A stretch of DNA of 64,000 nt from Spirosoma sp. KCTC 42546 (GCF_006965485.1 NZ_CP041360.1:992001-1056000), one strand, 5' to 3'; counted from the first letter of the stretch, positions 51,827-61,758 are shown. The notes: generated by a model not told the origin, from the letters alone. A program made the numbers and translations.

Positions 51827-52402
51827 ATGTCCCTGCACTTGTTAACCGACAATGAGTTGTTGGCCCTGCTTCGAGAAGACGACGAGCAGGCGTTCAGGGA
51901 GTTATATGATCGATACTGGTATAAAATGTACGTAATTGCTCATCGTAAACTTCGGCGGAAAGAAGTGGCTGAAGAGTTGGCGCAGGAGCTTTTTGTAATG
52001 ATCTGGCAGAAACGGGAATCCCTGCGGGTCATTAATTTACAGGCGTTTTTAGGGGTGTCGCTCAAGAATCTGATGATCGACTACATCCGCCGAAATATTC
52101 AGGAGGAGCATTACCTCGATCAACTTCAGCAGTTTTTCCCCGCCGAAACCTTTGCCACTATAGAGGCCGTACAGATGAATGAACTCTCCGAAGCGATTCA
52201 GAGTACATTGGCCAAACTTCCCGAAAAAACCCGGGAAATTTTCATTCTCAACCGGTTCGAACACCTTACCATTCGGGAAATTGCCCAGCGACTGAACCTG
52301 TCCGAAAAAACAATAGAATACCACCTTTCCCGGTCAACCACCTTTCTACGTCAGAATCTACGCGATTTCATGACCGTCTGGGTGCTGTTATTAATCTCCT
52401 GA
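51827..52402 (+). CDS. ECF RNA polymerase sigma factor (FecI-like), module 2
   Basis: The 191-residue protein has region 2 (about 20-85, RELYDRYWYKMYVIAHRKLR and EELAQELFVMIWQKRESLRV) and region 4 (about 125-180, LPEKTREIFILNRFEHLTIR and EIAQRLNLSEKTIEYHLSRS). It should drive the module 2 SusC operon under control of the FecR that follows 261 bp later. A possible -7 element (TAATTTTG) lies at 51772-51779. Confidence 0.93.
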   Translation: MSLHLLTDNELLALLREDDEQAFRELYDRYWYKMYVIAHRKLRRKEVAEELAQELFVMIWQKRESLRVINLQAFLGVSLKNLMIDYIRRNIQEEHYLDQLQQFFPAETFATIEAVQMNELSEAIQSTLAKLPEKTREIFILNRFEHLTIREIAQRLNLSEKTIEYHLSRSTTFLRQNLRDFMTVWVLLLIS

Positions 52403-52423
52403 TTACATGAAATGAATAGAACC

Positions 52424-52540
52424 GCACCGGCGGATCGGCTGATTGTTATGATAGTTATGATCCTAATATGATTTAATTACGGTATTCTTCTGGAAAAATC
52501 ATTGTTAATCTTAACGATCATAAAAATCCGCGTTCTATTC
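52424..52540. repeat. MITE-like element with terminal inverted repeats
   Basis: The ends gaatagaac and gttctattc are reverse complements, and gcggat/atccgc match just inside them. The interior has ttatgat-type direct repeats. A truncated relative lies at 40930-40980. It fills much of the gap between the sigma and FecR genes of module 2. No transposase is encoded. Confidence 0.65.
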
Positions 52541-52663
52541 AAAGTGAAAAAAAATCTAAAAAAAGCCTGATTGGTCTTAGGGAATTTTTGGAGCTATTCG
52601 TCTATACCTTTTGTCGGCCCGCCGATGCGTCGGCCCGTCGATGCGAACGAATGACTCAACCCG

Positions 52664-53689
52664 ATGGACAGCACCAACTACCAGGAATTACTTGCTAAAT
52701 ACCTCAGGGGCGATTGCACTGACGAAGAACGGGTACTACTCGATCAATGGTATTCGTCTTTGGATTCTGAAGTAGCACTACCGGCTACCGATGAGGAGAA
52801 GAAACAGCTACTCGCTAAAAACTGGCAGGTATTGGCCGTTCGAACCGTAAAAACGGCCCCCGTCAAACACTTCCAATTCAGACCATATTGGGCGGTTGCT
52901 GCAGCTGTTTTATTGATCAGCGGATTGAGCTGGTACTTCATCAGTCGGTCAACTCTGGAACTACCAGCACAACAGGAGCAAGTAACGGAAGCAAAATTGC
53001 CGTTTACCGAGCGAACTAATACATCTGCCGTACCTGAGCGGGTGGTGTTAAGCGATCGGAGCGTGGTTACGTTACAACCTGGCAGTAGCCTCCGCTATCC
53101 AATTGCATTCGCTGGCAACAAGCGGGAAGTAACCCTGGTAGGAGAAGCCTTTTTTGAGGTACAGAAGAATCCACACAAACCGTTTCTGGTCTATTCACAC
53201 GACCTGATTACCAAAGTACTCGGAACCAGCTTTCGGATTAAAGCGTACCCAACCGATCGGAACGTGACGGTGGCCGTTCAAACGGGGCGTGTATCCGTCT
53301 ATTCGCCCAAGCTGGCAACGCAGACTAAATCAAAATCGGACCCGGAAACCATCGGCGTCGTACTGACCCCAAATCAGCAGGTAACCTATCTGGGGCAGGA
53401 GCATCGGCTGGTAAAGACGCTGGTTGAGAAGCCCGTCGTGCTGATTCCGGAAGCGGAATTAGCCTCTTTCACGTTTCAGAATGCCCCGGTTTCCAAAATC
53501 ATGGCGGCTATTGAGAAAACGTATGGCGTGGATGTGGTCTATGACGAAGAACTAATGGCTAACTGCTTTATAACGACGTCCTTAGATCAGGAAAATCTGT
53601 ACGATAAACTGACGATTATCTGTAAACTATTAGGAGCTACGTACAAGGTCATTGATGCGCAGATCGTCATTACCGGATCTGGGTGTTAA
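52664..53689 (+). CDS. FecR-family anti-sigma factor, module 2
   Basis: The 341-residue protein has an N-terminal helical domain (LLAKYLRGDCTDEERVLLDQ), one membrane helix (about 74-92, YWAVAAAVLLISGLSWYFI), and a FecR domain (about 120-215, with LSDRSVVTLQPGSSLRYPI and EVTLVGEAFFEVQKNPHKPF). A C-terminal STN-like domain (about 265-340) begins FTFQNAPVSKIMAAIEKTYG. It keeps its sigma factor inactive until the SusC STN domain signals. Confidence 0.93.
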   Translation: MDSTNYQELLAKYLRGDCTDEERVLLDQWYSSLDSEVALPATDEEKKQLLAKNWQVLAVRTVKTAPVKHFQFRPYWAVAAAVLLISGLSWYFISRSTLELPAQQEQVTEAKLPFTERTNTSAVPERVVLSDRSVVTLQPGSSLRYPIAFAGNKREVTLVGEAFFEVQKNPHKPFLVYSHDLITKVLGTSFRIKAYPTDRNVTVAVQTGRVSVYSPKLATQTKSKSDPETIGVVLTPNQQVTYLGQEHRLVKTLVEKPVVLIPEAELASFTFQNAPVSKIMAAIEKTYGVDVVYDEELMANCFITTSLDQENLYDKLTIICKLLGATYKVIDAQIVITGSGC

Positions 53690-53830
53690 GTGGTCATTGG
53701 TGGTCATGCAATGGTTATGTAAATGAAAACAACCAATGATTATAATATGACAAGGAATGACAACTAAATGACAAGCTCTTTACTTAACCCAACTGCTATG
53801 AAGTGAAGGTAACCTGACGTAAAAAAAGAA

Positions 53831-53860
53831 AGTCGGCGATGGGTCCAAGCATCGCCGACT
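53831..53860 (+). promoter_or_regulatory. Hairpin in the FecR-SusC gap of module 2
   Basis: A perfect 11-bp stem (agtcggcgatg / catcgccgact) with an 8-nt loop is preceded by an A-run. It lies in the 272-bp gap 53690-53961. The position matches hairpins in modules 1 and 3. Confidence 0.6.
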
Positions 53861-53961
53861 GGATAAGCCCCAGTTCGGTTGGTATTCCGTTGCATCCTCG
53901 TCAGATGTGTAGGGGCTCGTTTGTCTTTGTCTAAATCCTGTAAACAAAAACGATCAAAGGT

Positions 53962-56900
53962 ATGAAATTACCTCGACTCAGTCACGCCTACGCACGTACC
54001 CTTATGCGTATCACTATTGCCCAATTGCTTTGTACGGTTTTGTTCCTGAACATGACCTATGCCCGAACGGTCAAAGCCCAGGCCTTGCTGGAGCAGTCAA
54101 TTACCTTATCCGTTGAGAATAAGGAGATTCGCGTTGTATTGTCGACCATTGAAAAGGCCGCGAAGGTTACCTTTTCCTATATACCACAACAGATTCAGGC
54201 CGATCGGAAGGTGTCCATAAACATCTCGAATCAACGCCTGTCTACGGTACTGGATCAGCTTTTCAGGAACCTGCCGATCACTTATGAAGTGGTGGGGAAA
54301 AAGCAGATTTTGCTCAGTGTGCGCCCCGTGGTTCAGCCAACGATTCCGACGCTACTGCCTAAGAACACTTCATTCGAGCCTAGCCCCACGGCCGACCGCC
54401 AACTCTCGGGAACCGTTAAAAGCGAAACTGGTGAAGGCTTACCGGGTGTGAGTGTGGTCGTTAAAAACACCACGCGTGGTACCACGACCGATGCCGAAGG
54501 GAGATACAAACTCACGATTCCCAACGATGGCCCGGCTGTCACGCTCGTTTTTTCCTTTGTGGGGTATCTGAATCAGGAAATTGCCATTGGAAACCGCACC
54601 ACTATTGATCTGCAACTTGTGCCGAATGATAAGTCATTGGATGAAGTGGTGGTCGTAGGCTATGGTACCGTTAAGAAAAGTGACCTGACCGGCTCACTAT
54701 CGCAGGTCAAAGCGAAGGAGATCAACTCCTACCCAGCTACGAACGTTTTGCAGGCCTTAACCGGTCGGGCGGCTGGCGTACAGGTATTGCAGAATACGGG
54801 CGCTCCTGGTGCCCCCGTCAGTGTGCGTATCCGGGGTACTAACTCTATTCAGGGCAGTAACGAGCCGCTGTATGTGGTGGATGGGTTTCCGCTATCGGGC
54901 ACTAACCCCACGGTGCTGAACAACGCGGACATTGAAACCATGGAGATTTTGAAAGATGCGTCCGCTACGGCTATTTACGGCTCAAGGGGTGCGAATGGGG
55001 TGGTGTTAATTACAACGAAACACGGCAAAGCGGGCAAAACACGGGTCGATTTTGAGACCAGTTATAGCTCACAAACACTGAGGAAGAAACTTGACTTGAT
55101 GAACGCCCAGGAATATGCGACGTTCTATAACGAACAGGCTGCTAATGACAAACTGAAGCCCTATTTTACCCAGGATCAGATTAATGCGTTCGGGCAGGGT
55201 TTCGATTGGCAGAACCTTGTTTTCCAGAAAGCGCCGATGAAAACCACTGCGCTGAATATCAGCGGTGGGAACGAAAAAACGCAGTTTTCGCTATCGGGAA
55301 GTGCGTTCAATCAGGACGGTATCGTTAAAGGAAGCGACTATAACCGGTATTCGTTGCGGGCCAATATCAATCATGCCGTTAGCAGCAAATTCAGCGTCAA
55401 TTTTGGGGGGACATTAACCCGGCTGCAAACGGGCCGAAAAGATAGTAATGGAGGAAGCCGGGGAAATTCGATGATTGCGGGTGCTATTTCCGCGCCACCG
55501 ACCCTGACACCCTATAATGATGATGGGACCTATCGGACATTGGCCATCGCCTATCCATTTGTAGCCACCGACCTGATAAATCCGCTCAACTTTATCAATG
55601 AACAAAACAACCAGACAAAAGCGAACGTCGCCCTGCTCAATGCATCGTTGATTTTTAAGCCGATTGAATCCATAACCATCAAAGTGTCGGGAGGGGTTGA
55701 AAATCGGGACGATCGAACCGACAACTATACCACCCGGAATTTTGTGAATTCCAGCGGTTCGGCTAGTGTTGGTACCAATCAATTCACCAGTCTGTTGAGT
55801 GAAAACACCATCAGTTACAACAAAACCTTCAATCAGAAGCATACCGTCTCGGCCGTAGCGGGGTTCACCTACCAGGATTTTGTGAACACGTCACTAGCTG
55901 CTAGTGGGGTTGGTTTTCTGAGCAATACTCCCGAAACCTATGATCTGGCGTCGGCGTCGACACCAGGGATACCGAGTTCCGGGTATACAAAATCGGTATT
56001 GTTATCGTATCTGGCTCGGGTCAATTACGCCTATAGCAGTAAGTACCTGGCAACGGTCAGTATACGCAGAGATGGTTCATCGAAATACAGCGAAGGCAAT
56101 AAGTGGGGCTACTTCCCTTCGGCTGCATTGGCCTGGCGCGTATCTAATGAGGAGTTCATGAAAGACAACTCATTGATTTCAGATTTGAAAGTACGGGCCA
56201 GTTGGGGACTTACGGGTAGCCAGGCCATTAACGCCTATGCTACGCTGAATCAGCTGTATTCAGGAAAAACCGTTTTTGGCGATGCTCTGTATAACACCTA
56301 TGGGCCGAGTACAACCTTGCCCGGTAATCTGAAATGGGAAACCACCGAGCAAAAGGATATAGGCGTTGATTTCGGGATTTTGAATAACCGAATCCTGTTC
56401 ACGGCTGATTATTACATCAAGAACACCCGGGATCTACTGAATAATGTATCCTTGCCGTCTTCACTAGGGTATACCACGACGATTAAAAATGTGGGTGAAA
56501 TCCAGAATAGCGGTCTTGAATTGGGTATTGACAGTCGGATTTTAACCGGTGCTTTCAAATGGGATGTCAACGCCAACATCTCGTTTAACCGAAATAAAGT
56601 CGTGAAACTATACGGCGGACAGGATATTCTGGGCGGTACCATTAGTGTGGTGGTCATTAATGATGTGACGAATATTCTGCGCGAGGGCCGCCCGTTGGGC
56701 CAGTTTTGGGGCTATGTGGAGGATGGGTACGACGATAAAGGGAAAATTAAGTACAAAGATACCGATGGCGATGGGAGCATCACGATCAAGGATAAAACCT
56801 ATATCGGCAACCCGAATCCGAAGTACATTTTTGGGTTTAATTCAAACATGTCCTACAAAAACTTCGACTTAACGCTCTTCCTGCAAGGTGTTCAGGGGAA

Positions 56901-57318
56901 TAATATCTTCAATGCCAGTGCCATGGGGAGTACAATCGACTATGGCTTTGGGCTGAACATGCCCCGCGAGGTGTATCTGAATCACTGGTCGACCACCAAT
57001 CCGAATGCCAAGTACCCCATTATCAGTAACAGTGTGAATGCACGGGTTTCGGATCGGTATATAGAAGATGGATCGTTTGTGCGGCTCAAAAATATTCAGT
57101 TAGCCTATAATTTCCCGCTTCAGAACTGGGGCGTAAAGTGGGTAAGAACAATACAGTTATATGCCAGTGGACAAAATTTACTGACCCTCACCAATTACTC
57201 CTGGTGGGACCCCGAAGTGAACTCAAAAGGGGATGCTAACTCGACTACCCAGGGTGTTGACTCCTACAGTTATCCCGTTGCGAAAACGATTACGGCTGGT
57301 CTTCGTGTCGGTTTTTAA
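53962..57318 (+). CDS. SusC/RagA TonB-linked outer-membrane transporter with STN domain, module 2
   Basis: The 1118-residue protein has an N-terminal signal region (MRITIAQLLCTVLFLNMTYA), an STN domain (about 45-115, from ITLSVENKEIRVVLSTIEKA), and a carboxypeptidase-D-like domain (about 150-220, GTVKSETGEGLPGVSVVVKN). The TonB box LDEVVVVGYGTVKKS, a plug with ILKDASATAIYGSRGANGVV, and a barrel ending in TITAGLRVGF follow. It imports a glycan or other bulky substrate with its SusD partner and signals to FecR. A palindrome directly follows its stop codon, before susD. Confidence 0.96.
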   Translation: MKLPRLSHAYARTLMRITIAQLLCTVLFLNMTYARTVKAQALLEQSITLSVENKEIRVVLSTIEKAAKVTFSYIPQQIQADRKVSINISNQRLSTVLDQLFRNLPITYEVVGKKQILLSVRPVVQPTIPTLLPKNTSFEPSPTADRQLSGTVKSETGEGLPGVSVVVKNTTRGTTTDAEGRYKLTIPNDGPAVTLVFSFVGYLNQEIAIGNRTTIDLQLVPNDKSLDEVVVVGYGTVKKSDLTGSLSQVKAKEINSYPATNVLQALTGRAAGVQVLQNTGAPGAPVSVRIRGTNSIQGSNEPLYVVDGFPLSGTNPTVLNNADIETMEILKDASATAIYGSRGANGVVLITTKHGKAGKTRVDFETSYSSQTLRKKLDLMNAQEYATFYNEQAANDKLKPYFTQDQINAFGQGFDWQNLVFQKAPMKTTALNISGGNEKTQFSLSGSAFNQDGIVKGSDYNRYSLRANINHAVSSKFSVNFGGTLTRLQTGRKDSNGGSRGNSMIAGAISAPPTLTPYNDDGTYRTLAIAYPFVATDLINPLNFINEQNNQTKANVALLNASLIFKPIESITIKVSGGVENRDDRTDNYTTRNFVNSSGSASVGTNQFTSLLSENTISYNKTFNQKHTVSAVAGFTYQDFVNTSLAASGVGFLSNTPETYDLASASTPGIPSSGYTKSVLLSYLARVNYAYSSKYLATVSIRRDGSSKYSEGNKWGYFPSAALAWRVSNEEFMKDNSLISDLKVRASWGLTGSQAINAYATLNQLYSGKTVFGDALYNTYGPSTTLPGNLKWETTEQKDIGVDFGILNNRILFTADYYIKNTRDLLNNVSLPSSLGYTTTIKNVGEIQNSGLELGIDSRILTGAFKWDVNANISFNRNKVVKLYGGQDILGGTISVVVINDVTNILREGRPLGQFWGYVEDGYDDKGKIKYKDTDGDGSITIKDKTYIGNPNPKYIFGFNSNMSYKNFDLTLFLQGVQGNNIFNASAMGSTIDYGFGLNMPREVYLNHWSTTNPNAKYPIISNSVNARVSDRYIEDGSFVRLKNIQLAYNFPLQNWGVKWVRTIQLYASGQNLLTLTNYSWWDPEVNSKGDANSTTQGVDSYSYPVAKTITAGLRVGF

Positions 57319-57319
57319 A

Positions 57320-57384
57320 GAGCGAAAGAGTGGATGAGCGAAATAACGCTCTGATAAGCAAATCAATCATTCACTCTTTCGCTC
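57320..57384. repeat. Palindrome between susC and susD of module 2
   Basis: The arms 57320-57337 and 57367-57384 (gagcgaaagagtggatga with one mismatch in 18) flank a 29-nt loop. It starts 1 nt after the SusC stop. It shares gagtgaatga/gagcgaa words with the palindrome at 24927-24971. Confidence 0.8.
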
Positions 57385-57408
57385 ATTCACTCTTTAAAAA
57401 TTAGTCCC

Positions 57409-58842
57409 ATGAAAAAGATACTATTCCTACTTTCAATTATTGTCCTGACATCCTGTGAGAAATCGCTCATTGAAGAACCCAAATCATTGGTTGTCGAATC
57501 CTTTTTCAATACGGCCACCGAGGTGGAAACGGCCACTAATCTTATTTATTCCCCTTTACGGAATACCAATTATTCTGTGTACGAAGCAACGCTTGAATGT
57601 CAGTCCGATTATGCGAACGGCCGGGGAAGCTGGGCCCCGCTTCACGTTTTTCAGGGTTTAGATGATGCAAATATCACGCGGGTAGCTGGCTTGTGGAACA
57701 ACTTTTATCTGAGCATTCGTAACGCGAATCTGGTGATAAAAAACGCCCCTACGGGTAAGGTAATCAGCAAAACGGATGTGGCCAAATACGTGGCCGAAGC
57801 CAAGTTTATGCGGGCGTTCAATTATTTTCAGTTGGTACGAAACTGGGCAGGCGTGCCGCTACGTACGGAAAGCACGATGGATGCCATCGACCTGAAACGC
57901 AGCAGTACGGATGAGGTGTATGCATTAATTGTTGCCGATCTTACCGAAGCCGAAACCAACCTGCCTGATAATCCGGCAGTGGCGGGCAGGCCCACTAAAT
58001 GGTCTGCCAAAACGATGCTGGCCGATGTGTACCTACACCTGGGCAAGTTTGCTGAAGCACGGGATAAAGCCGACGAAGTTATTAAATCCAATAAATTCTC
58101 CTTAGTACCCATCACCACTAAAACCGATTTTCAGGCCAAGGTTTGGGGGCCTGATTTAGTGTCGACCAGCGAGGAGATTTTTTACTTGAAATACGCCCGT
58201 CAGGTTAATCAGGGTAATTACATGCTCTGGATCAGCAATCATCCGGATACGAAGCTGTTCAATTTCGGAGGAGCCTACGTTATCTATCTCGATGTCACGA
58301 GTACCTATTATAAATCCTGGAATTCAAGTGACCTTAGGAAAGGGCTTTGGGACTTGATCAATTTTGGCTTAGGGGCCAACACCCTGGTTAGTTCGAAGTT
58401 TGCCGACCAACTTGCTGTTTCTCAGAATGGTGCCGGGAATGATGATCCCGTTTATGGCTACTCGGATGTATTGCTGATCTATGCTGAAGCTTCGAGCAGA
58501 GCCGGTAACGGACCAACGGAAGCGGGTATGGAAGCGCTCAACAAGGTACATCGTCGGGCGTTTGGAAAGGCACCTTCGGTTGCTTCATCCATCGACTATA
58601 CCCTTGCCGATTATAACGCGGCTACATTTCTTGATTTAGTATTAACCGAACGGAGCTACGAGTTTCAATTGGAAGGGAAACGCTGGCTGGATCTCAAGCG
58701 AACGGGCAAAGTCAAAGAGGCTGTCCTGGCGGCTACCGGTAAAACCGTTGCGGATAAACACCTCCTCTGGCCCATTCCGGTTTCAGAAATGAACTACAAC
58801 AAAGGCCTTGATCCAACAAAAGATCAGAATCCGGGCTATTAA
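57409..58842 (+). CDS. SusD/RagB surface-binding lipoprotein, module 2
   Basis: The 477-residue lipoprotein has a lipobox (IIVLTSC), an N-terminal SusD-like region (KSLIEEPKSLVVESFFNTAT and AEAKFMRAFNYFQLVRNWAG) and a RagB C-terminal part (YSDVLLIYAEASSRAGNGPT and YEFQLEGKRWLDLKRTGKVK). It ends HLLWPIPVSEMNYNKGLDP-like. It should partner the preceding SusC. It is 90 bp after susC because of the intervening palindrome. Confidence 0.95.
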   Translation: MKKILFLLSIIVLTSCEKSLIEEPKSLVVESFFNTATEVETATNLIYSPLRNTNYSVYEATLECQSDYANGRGSWAPLHVFQGLDDANITRVAGLWNNFYLSIRNANLVIKNAPTGKVISKTDVAKYVAEAKFMRAFNYFQLVRNWAGVPLRTESTMDAIDLKRSSTDEVYALIVADLTEAETNLPDNPAVAGRPTKWSAKTMLADVYLHLGKFAEARDKADEVIKSNKFSLVPITTKTDFQAKVWGPDLVSTSEEIFYLKYARQVNQGNYMLWISNHPDTKLFNFGGAYVIYLDVTSTYYKSWNSSDLRKGLWDLINFGLGANTLVSSKFADQLAVSQNGAGNDDPVYGYSDVLLIYAEASSRAGNGPTEAGMEALNKVHRRAFGKAPSVASSIDYTLADYNAATFLDLVLTERSYEFQLEGKRWLDLKRTGKVKEAVLAATGKTVADKHLLWPIPVSEMNYNKGLDPTKDQNPGY

Positions 58843-58877
58843 CACCTGTCTAGCTTAGACCACTCAAACGAACTGTT

Positions 58878-60251
58878 ATGGAAAGAAGGTCAGTTTTGGC
58901 AACGTTGGGCGCTATGTCGCTGGGCGCTGCCTCCCCCAAATTAGCAACTGGTGAAGTTCTAAATAAACCGTATAAACTCACGAAGCAAACCCTAAAAACG
59001 GATATCCTGGTTATTGGGGGCGGAACGGCGGGCGTGGTAGCGGCCATTCAGGCTGGTCGGGCCGGACGCAAAACTATTCTGGTTGAAAATGGAAGTCAGT
59101 TAGGTGGCACCACCACCACGGGCGGAGTGGCTTTCCCAGGTATATTTTTTGCCTGGGGGAAGCAGATAATCAGCGGAATCGGTTGGGAAATGGTGCAGGA
59201 AGCCGTAGCTCTCAATGATGATACGCTTCCTAATTTTTCGATTCCCCACGGCAAAAATCATCCCAAACATCAGGTTCGGCTGAATGGACAATTGTATGCA
59301 ATGTTGCTGGAAGAGAAATGTGTGCAGGCAGGTGTTCAGATCCGTTTCTATGAAACACCTACGCAGATAACCTTTCAAAAAAACAACTGGGTCGTAGAAA
59401 CGGTCGGTAAAGGCACCATGACCCAGATAACCTGTAACCAGTTGATCGACTGCACCGGAAATGCCTATGCTACGTCCATTGCCGGGTTCGATGTGTTGCG
59501 GGAGTCGGTTACCCAGCCGGGTACGCTGATGTTTAAACTGGGCGGATACGACTTTAATTCGCTGGATGTTAAACTGATACAGGCTCGGTATCAGGAAGCT
59601 ATTCAGAAAGGAGAGTTAGTGAAAACCGATTTTCGAAACAACATAATTGGCTTGTTGCGAAGCGCTGGCGATAATATTCAGCACGTATTGGGTGCCGACT
59701 CCACGACCTCCGAGACCCATACCGTTGCGAATATAAAAGGGCGGGCTTCCTTATTGCAAACGCTACGGTTTCTGCGCACATTACCCGGCTGCGAAAAAAC
59801 AAAACTCATTGATGTGCAAAACGAAACGGCGGTTCGGGAAACCTACCGCATTGATGGCCATTACAAAATTACGCAGGCCGATTACGTGACGGGGAAACTG
59901 TTCGATGATTCGGTTTCCTATTCCTATTACCCAATCGACGTTCACGACGAAAATGGCGTTGTTCCCGATCATCTGGCCGAAGGGATCGTTCCAACGGTTC
60001 CGCTTCGGGCGCTTATTCCCAAAAACAGCCGGAACTTCCTGGTGGCGGGCCGGTGCGTCAGTAGTGACCGACTGGCGAACTCGGCGCTTCGGGTACAGGC
60101 TTCCTGCATGGGAATGGGGCAGGCCGCTGGTGCCGCAGCTGTACTGGCTAATATGCAGAATAAAACGCCACTGGACGTGTCCATGAGCGACCTTCGAAAA
60201 CTGCTGGAAGAACACGGCGGCATTGTACCCGGCAGCAGCTCAAAAGGCTAA
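58878..60251 (+). CDS. FAD-dependent oxidoreductase with a twin-arginine-like N-terminus
   Basis: The 457-residue protein starts MERRSVLATLGAMSLGAAS, a likely Tat or Sec export signal with paired arginines. The FAD motif follows at about residue 42 (DILVIGGGTAGVVAAIQAGR, then LVENGSQLGGTTTTGG). NFLVAGRCVSSDRLANSALR and MGMGQAAGAAAVLA complete the family pattern of FAD_oxidored-type enzymes common in Bacteroidota glycan loci. Substrate unknown, and oxidation of a sugar or uronic acid is a guess. It lies 35 bp after susD in the same operon. Confidence 0.88.
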   Translation: MERRSVLATLGAMSLGAASPKLATGEVLNKPYKLTKQTLKTDILVIGGGTAGVVAAIQAGRAGRKTILVENGSQLGGTTTTGGVAFPGIFFAWGKQIISGIGWEMVQEAVALNDDTLPNFSIPHGKNHPKHQVRLNGQLYAMLLEEKCVQAGVQIRFYETPTQITFQKNNWVVETVGKGTMTQITCNQLIDCTGNAYATSIAGFDVLRESVTQPGTLMFKLGGYDFNSLDVKLIQARYQEAIQKGELVKTDFRNNIIGLLRSAGDNIQHVLGADSTTSETHTVANIKGRASLLQTLRFLRTLPGCEKTKLIDVQNETAVRETYRIDGHYKITQADYVTGKLFDDSVSYSYYPIDVHDENGVVPDHLAEGIVPTVPLRALIPKNSRNFLVAGRCVSSDRLANSALRVQASCMGMGQAAGAAAVLANMQNKTPLDVSMSDLRKLLEEHGGIVPGSSSKG

Positions 60252-60324
60252 AAACGAGTATGATAAGGGCCTACTTATAGAAACCTCTGTGTTCACTGTG
60301 GCTATTTTTTTTAGATAAGTGTGT

Positions 60325-61476
60325 ATGCGTGTCCTGAAAATCAACACATTATTCGCTTTTGTTCTGGTGCCGCTACTCATATTGGCCTATACCAGCGTGG
60401 GGCAAATTCGGTATTTTCGTACGCCAGCTAGTACACTGAAACCTGATACGAAGCTGGCATTTATGGCCGTGTCTGAAGATTCCATTGCCAATGATACGTT
60501 GTTTCAGATTCGATCCAAAGAAGGCTACCCGATGGCTTATTTTCGGAAAATCAGGACTAGCGTATGCTTCGATAATAAGTGCCGGTTATTGAAAGTCAAT
60601 CTGTATTGGACGAGTACAGGACGCTATTTAGGATTTGACCTCCCTAAAGGCGAGTTTTTGAGTAAAGCCGAGCACAAGCCATTTACACCGGCCGAATATG
60701 AGCGCATGAGTGACTTATTGGCCGATCCGCTTTCGCCACTGGCTACGCTATCCTATGCCGAACTGGCACCCCATGTAAAACTCCCCGACAAAGGAAATGA
60801 AGTGGATGGGGTGTCGTCGGCTACGGCGAAGAATGTGCTGGAGTATGTAGTTGAAGGGGCCGCGTATACTACTTATAAAATGTGGCATGTTGTGTATGGC
60901 TCAACGCAGGCGGATGTAACTCGTTTGACCGAAAAGTCATTGTCGCCCGACTTCATCCTGACGATTCTGGAGAGCCCGGATTTGACGGATAAAATCTGGG
61001 CTCTCAATCATATTCGTGGGTTTGTACCGCTCACACCAGCGCTGCAAAACTCGCTTTTGGGCTTTATCAGCCCGACAGATTACAATCTGGCCGAGCGGGC
61101 TATTCAGGCTTTTGGGGCAGGTGATTTACAATCCAATGCCATTCAGCAGGCATTATTCACGAAGTTCAACAAGTCTGGTTATGCGCTTAAAAAACTCATT
61201 GTTGGTAAGTTTAAGGAAGCACCAGTTCTTGATGAACAGGTGAAAAAAACCTTTGCTGAAAGCTTGACATCGTTGAATAGCGAACTGATAAGCAACGTAT
61301 TGGATCTATTCAGAAAACACAAAGTTACAGACGCTGACACCTGCCGACTGGTAGCCCAACTCCTCACAAACCGGAACGAATTAATTGCCCAAAAAGCGTT
61401 TGCCTATTTAAACGCCACACCGGTCCGTGATACGTTGATCGAAATGCAGATGAAGGCGTACAAGTTGAAAAAGTGA
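60325..61476 (+). CDS. Exported FMN_bind-like/HEAT-repeat-like protein
   Basis: The 383-residue protein has a signal peptide (INTLFAFVLVPLLILAYTS). A domain at about 30-200 ends in VDGVSSATAKNVLEYVVEGA followed by YTTYKMWHVVYGS. The DGVSSAT and WHxxYG motifs resemble FMN-binding-type domains. The C-terminal half (about 200-380) is helical and repetitive (TDKIWALNHIRGFVPLTPA, NSELISNVLDLFRKHKV), similar to HEAT repeats. FMN binding is inferred. The gene follows the FAD oxidoreductase by 73 bp and may form a redox pair with it. The ATG at 60325 is chosen over the upstream GTG. Confidence 0.65.
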   Translation: MRVLKINTLFAFVLVPLLILAYTSVGQIRYFRTPASTLKPDTKLAFMAVSEDSIANDTLFQIRSKEGYPMAYFRKIRTSVCFDNKCRLLKVNLYWTSTGRYLGFDLPKGEFLSKAEHKPFTPAEYERMSDLLADPLSPLATLSYAELAPHVKLPDKGNEVDGVSSATAKNVLEYVVEGAAYTTYKMWHVVYGSTQADVTRLTEKSLSPDFILTILESPDLTDKIWALNHIRGFVPLTPALQNSLLGFISPTDYNLAERAIQAFGAGDLQSNAIQQALFTKFNKSGYALKKLIVGKFKEAPVLDEQVKKTFAESLTSLNSELISNVLDLFRKHKVTDADTCRLVAQLLTNRNELIAQKAFAYLNATPVRDTLIEMQMKAYKLKK

Positions 61477-61554
61477 CTGACAGTATCCTGGATTTTAGTA
61501 GACAGTAAAGGTTAGTGGAAGAAGTAAGAAGTTTAGTTTAGATAGGTTGCTGTA

Positions 61555-61586
61555 AACTCCCGGCGGGTATCTGCCGGGAGTTTTTT
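61555..61586 (+). terminator. Intrinsic terminator at the end of module 2
   Basis: A perfect 10-bp stem (aactcccggc / gccgggagtt) with an 8-nt loop is followed by a run of T. It starts 79 nt after the stop of the 383-residue protein gene. Confidence 0.88.
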
Positions 61587-61758
61587 GTATAAGCAATTGC
61601 CTGTTTTTCAATGGGAATAACCCTACTAAAGCACTATTTAAATAAATTTTGCACAATACTGAGTATTAGTTGAATTATCTCCCCTATTAACTCATGTATC
61701 CACTTCCGTCGCAACGTACCGGACTAGTTATTGAATCGCTCTTAATGAGGACGAGATT

